DNA from: MHLP01 sp043736515
Lineage (GTDB): Bacteria; Patescibacteriota; Minisyncoccia; Phycocordibacterales; UBA6899
Reading direction: 5' to 3'
Assembly (NCBI GenBank): GCA_043736515.1
Contig: JAYTCK010000034.1
Span: forward strand, 1 to 23,106
DNA: 23,106 bases
Shown here: positions 22,738-23,106 of the stretch, piece after piece
Layout: each line of letters starts with the position of its first letter
Numbering within the stretch: position 1 is the stretch's first letter
The notes under the pieces: generated by a model
Databases searched by the model: none
Told to the model about the DNA's origin: nothing
The model's input: the letters and a program-made list of their open reading frames with translations, nothing else
Made by a program: the position numbers and the translations under genes

Positions 22738-22820
22738 TAACTTCTCCTTTTCACTTGTTACATCTCTACGCACGATACCACAATACTTTTTTCTGCATAG
22801 ATGCACATCGCCCAATAAAA

Positions 22821-22843
22821 AATTGCCGACAATGTCGGCAATT
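22821..22843 (-). terminator. terminator of the right-edge gene
   Basis: AATTGCCGAC (22821-22830) pairs perfectly with GTCGGCAATT (22834-22843) around AAT. On the minus strand a T-run follows. It sits 6 nt after the stop of the partial gene. Confidence 0.87.
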
Positions 22844-22848
22844 ACTTT

Positions 22849-23106
22849 CTAGTTGGTTTTCTCTATCACAATCCGCCTGCGAAATACCTCGAGGTCATTC
22901 CGCGCCTCAAAGTACTCATCAGTAAGCGGATACGGCTCATACAGGCTTGGTGCAAAGAAAGGTATCAGCATCATTCGGACGGCAGCATCGACCAGATTTT
23001 GAACAGGAAATCCTTGCCCGTTGAGCTCTGTGATTACACGCACGCATTCAGCAAGCGCAGCCGGGAGTCGAATTTCTCGTTGCTGACTATCGTAAATGCG
23101 GATTGC
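22849..23106 (-). CDS. C-terminal part of an unrecognised protein, cut by the window edge
   Basis: The frame is open from the right edge for 85 codons to the stop at 22849. A GTG-started 64-aa reading is possible, but the frame continues upstream without a stop (IRIYDSQQREIRLPAALAEC before it), so this is a truncated longer gene. The product is mixed polar and hydrophobic (VDAAVRMMLIPFFAPSLYEPYPL) with no clear membrane segment. It ends with a charged EVFRRRIVIEKTN. I do not recognise the family. It precedes the Rieske gene on the same strand, but a terminator lies between, so a shared pathway is only a guess. Confidence 0.75.
   Translation of the reverse strand, partial: AIRIYDSQQREIRLPAALAECVRVITELNGQGFPVQNLVDAAVRMMLIPFFAPSLYEPYPLTDEYFEARNDLEVFRRRIVIEKTN

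Noticed and set aside
1..23106. CRISPR arrays, insertion sequences, integron attC sites
   Set aside because: No regularly spaced repeats, no transposase or integrase frame, and no attC core sites beside the palindrome were found.

Overview
The window most resembles a chromosome fragment from a Candidatus Patescibacteria (CPR) bacterium, probably Parcubacteria-like. This is inference. It rests on compact, mostly minus-strand core genes, short versions of conserved proteins (GltX 452 aa, MraY with altered motifs), most core starts lacking a Shine-Dalgarno (SD) sequence, and many short proteins of no recognised family. No 16S rRNA or taxonomic marker set is present to confirm it.

Left half (about 1-13,200) is a cell-envelope and housekeeping block. 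After a non-coding, palindrome-rich left edge come, on the minus strand: a small membrane protein, an EnvC-like M23 peptidase, gltX, murG, ftsW, mraY, a PBP5-type D,D-carboxypeptidase, scpB, scpA, rpmG and alr. alr, mraY, murG, ftsW, the carboxypeptidase and the M23 protein together cover D-Ala supply, lipid I/II synthesis, septal polymerisation and wall remodelling. ScpA/ScpB are the SMC partners. On the plus strand are a 133-aa protein of unknown function, a DedA-like membrane protein overlapping a family 2 glycosyltransferase, and tRNA-Tyr(GUA).

Middle (about 13,150-16,130): downstream of tRNA-Tyr lies a highly structured intergenic region. It holds a large inverted repeat that includes the tRNA 3' end, two tandem units whose stems covary, and then a four-TM protein. 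Next is an operon of three tandem paralogous exported proteins (one a lipoprotein) plus a single-pass membrane protein, under a near-consensus promoter.

Right half (about 16,130-23,106) looks accessory. It has an SbmA/BacA-like transporter (divergent from the paralog operon), a GH144-type beta-1,2-glucanase, a GH3 beta-glucosidase, a Rieske non-heme iron oxygenase and an incomplete gene. Several of these have strong SD sequences and their own terminators, unlike the core block. The GH144 and GH3 proteins lack signal peptides and could together degrade beta-1,2-glucans to glucose inside the cell. The SbmA-like protein could import oligomers or peptides, but that link is speculative.

The most unusual signals are RNA-scale: the covarying tandem units after tRNA-Tyr, inverted tRNA-Tyr fragments, a perfect 27-bp palindrome near the left edge, and two roughly 80-100-nt near-palindromic hairpins between minus-strand core genes.
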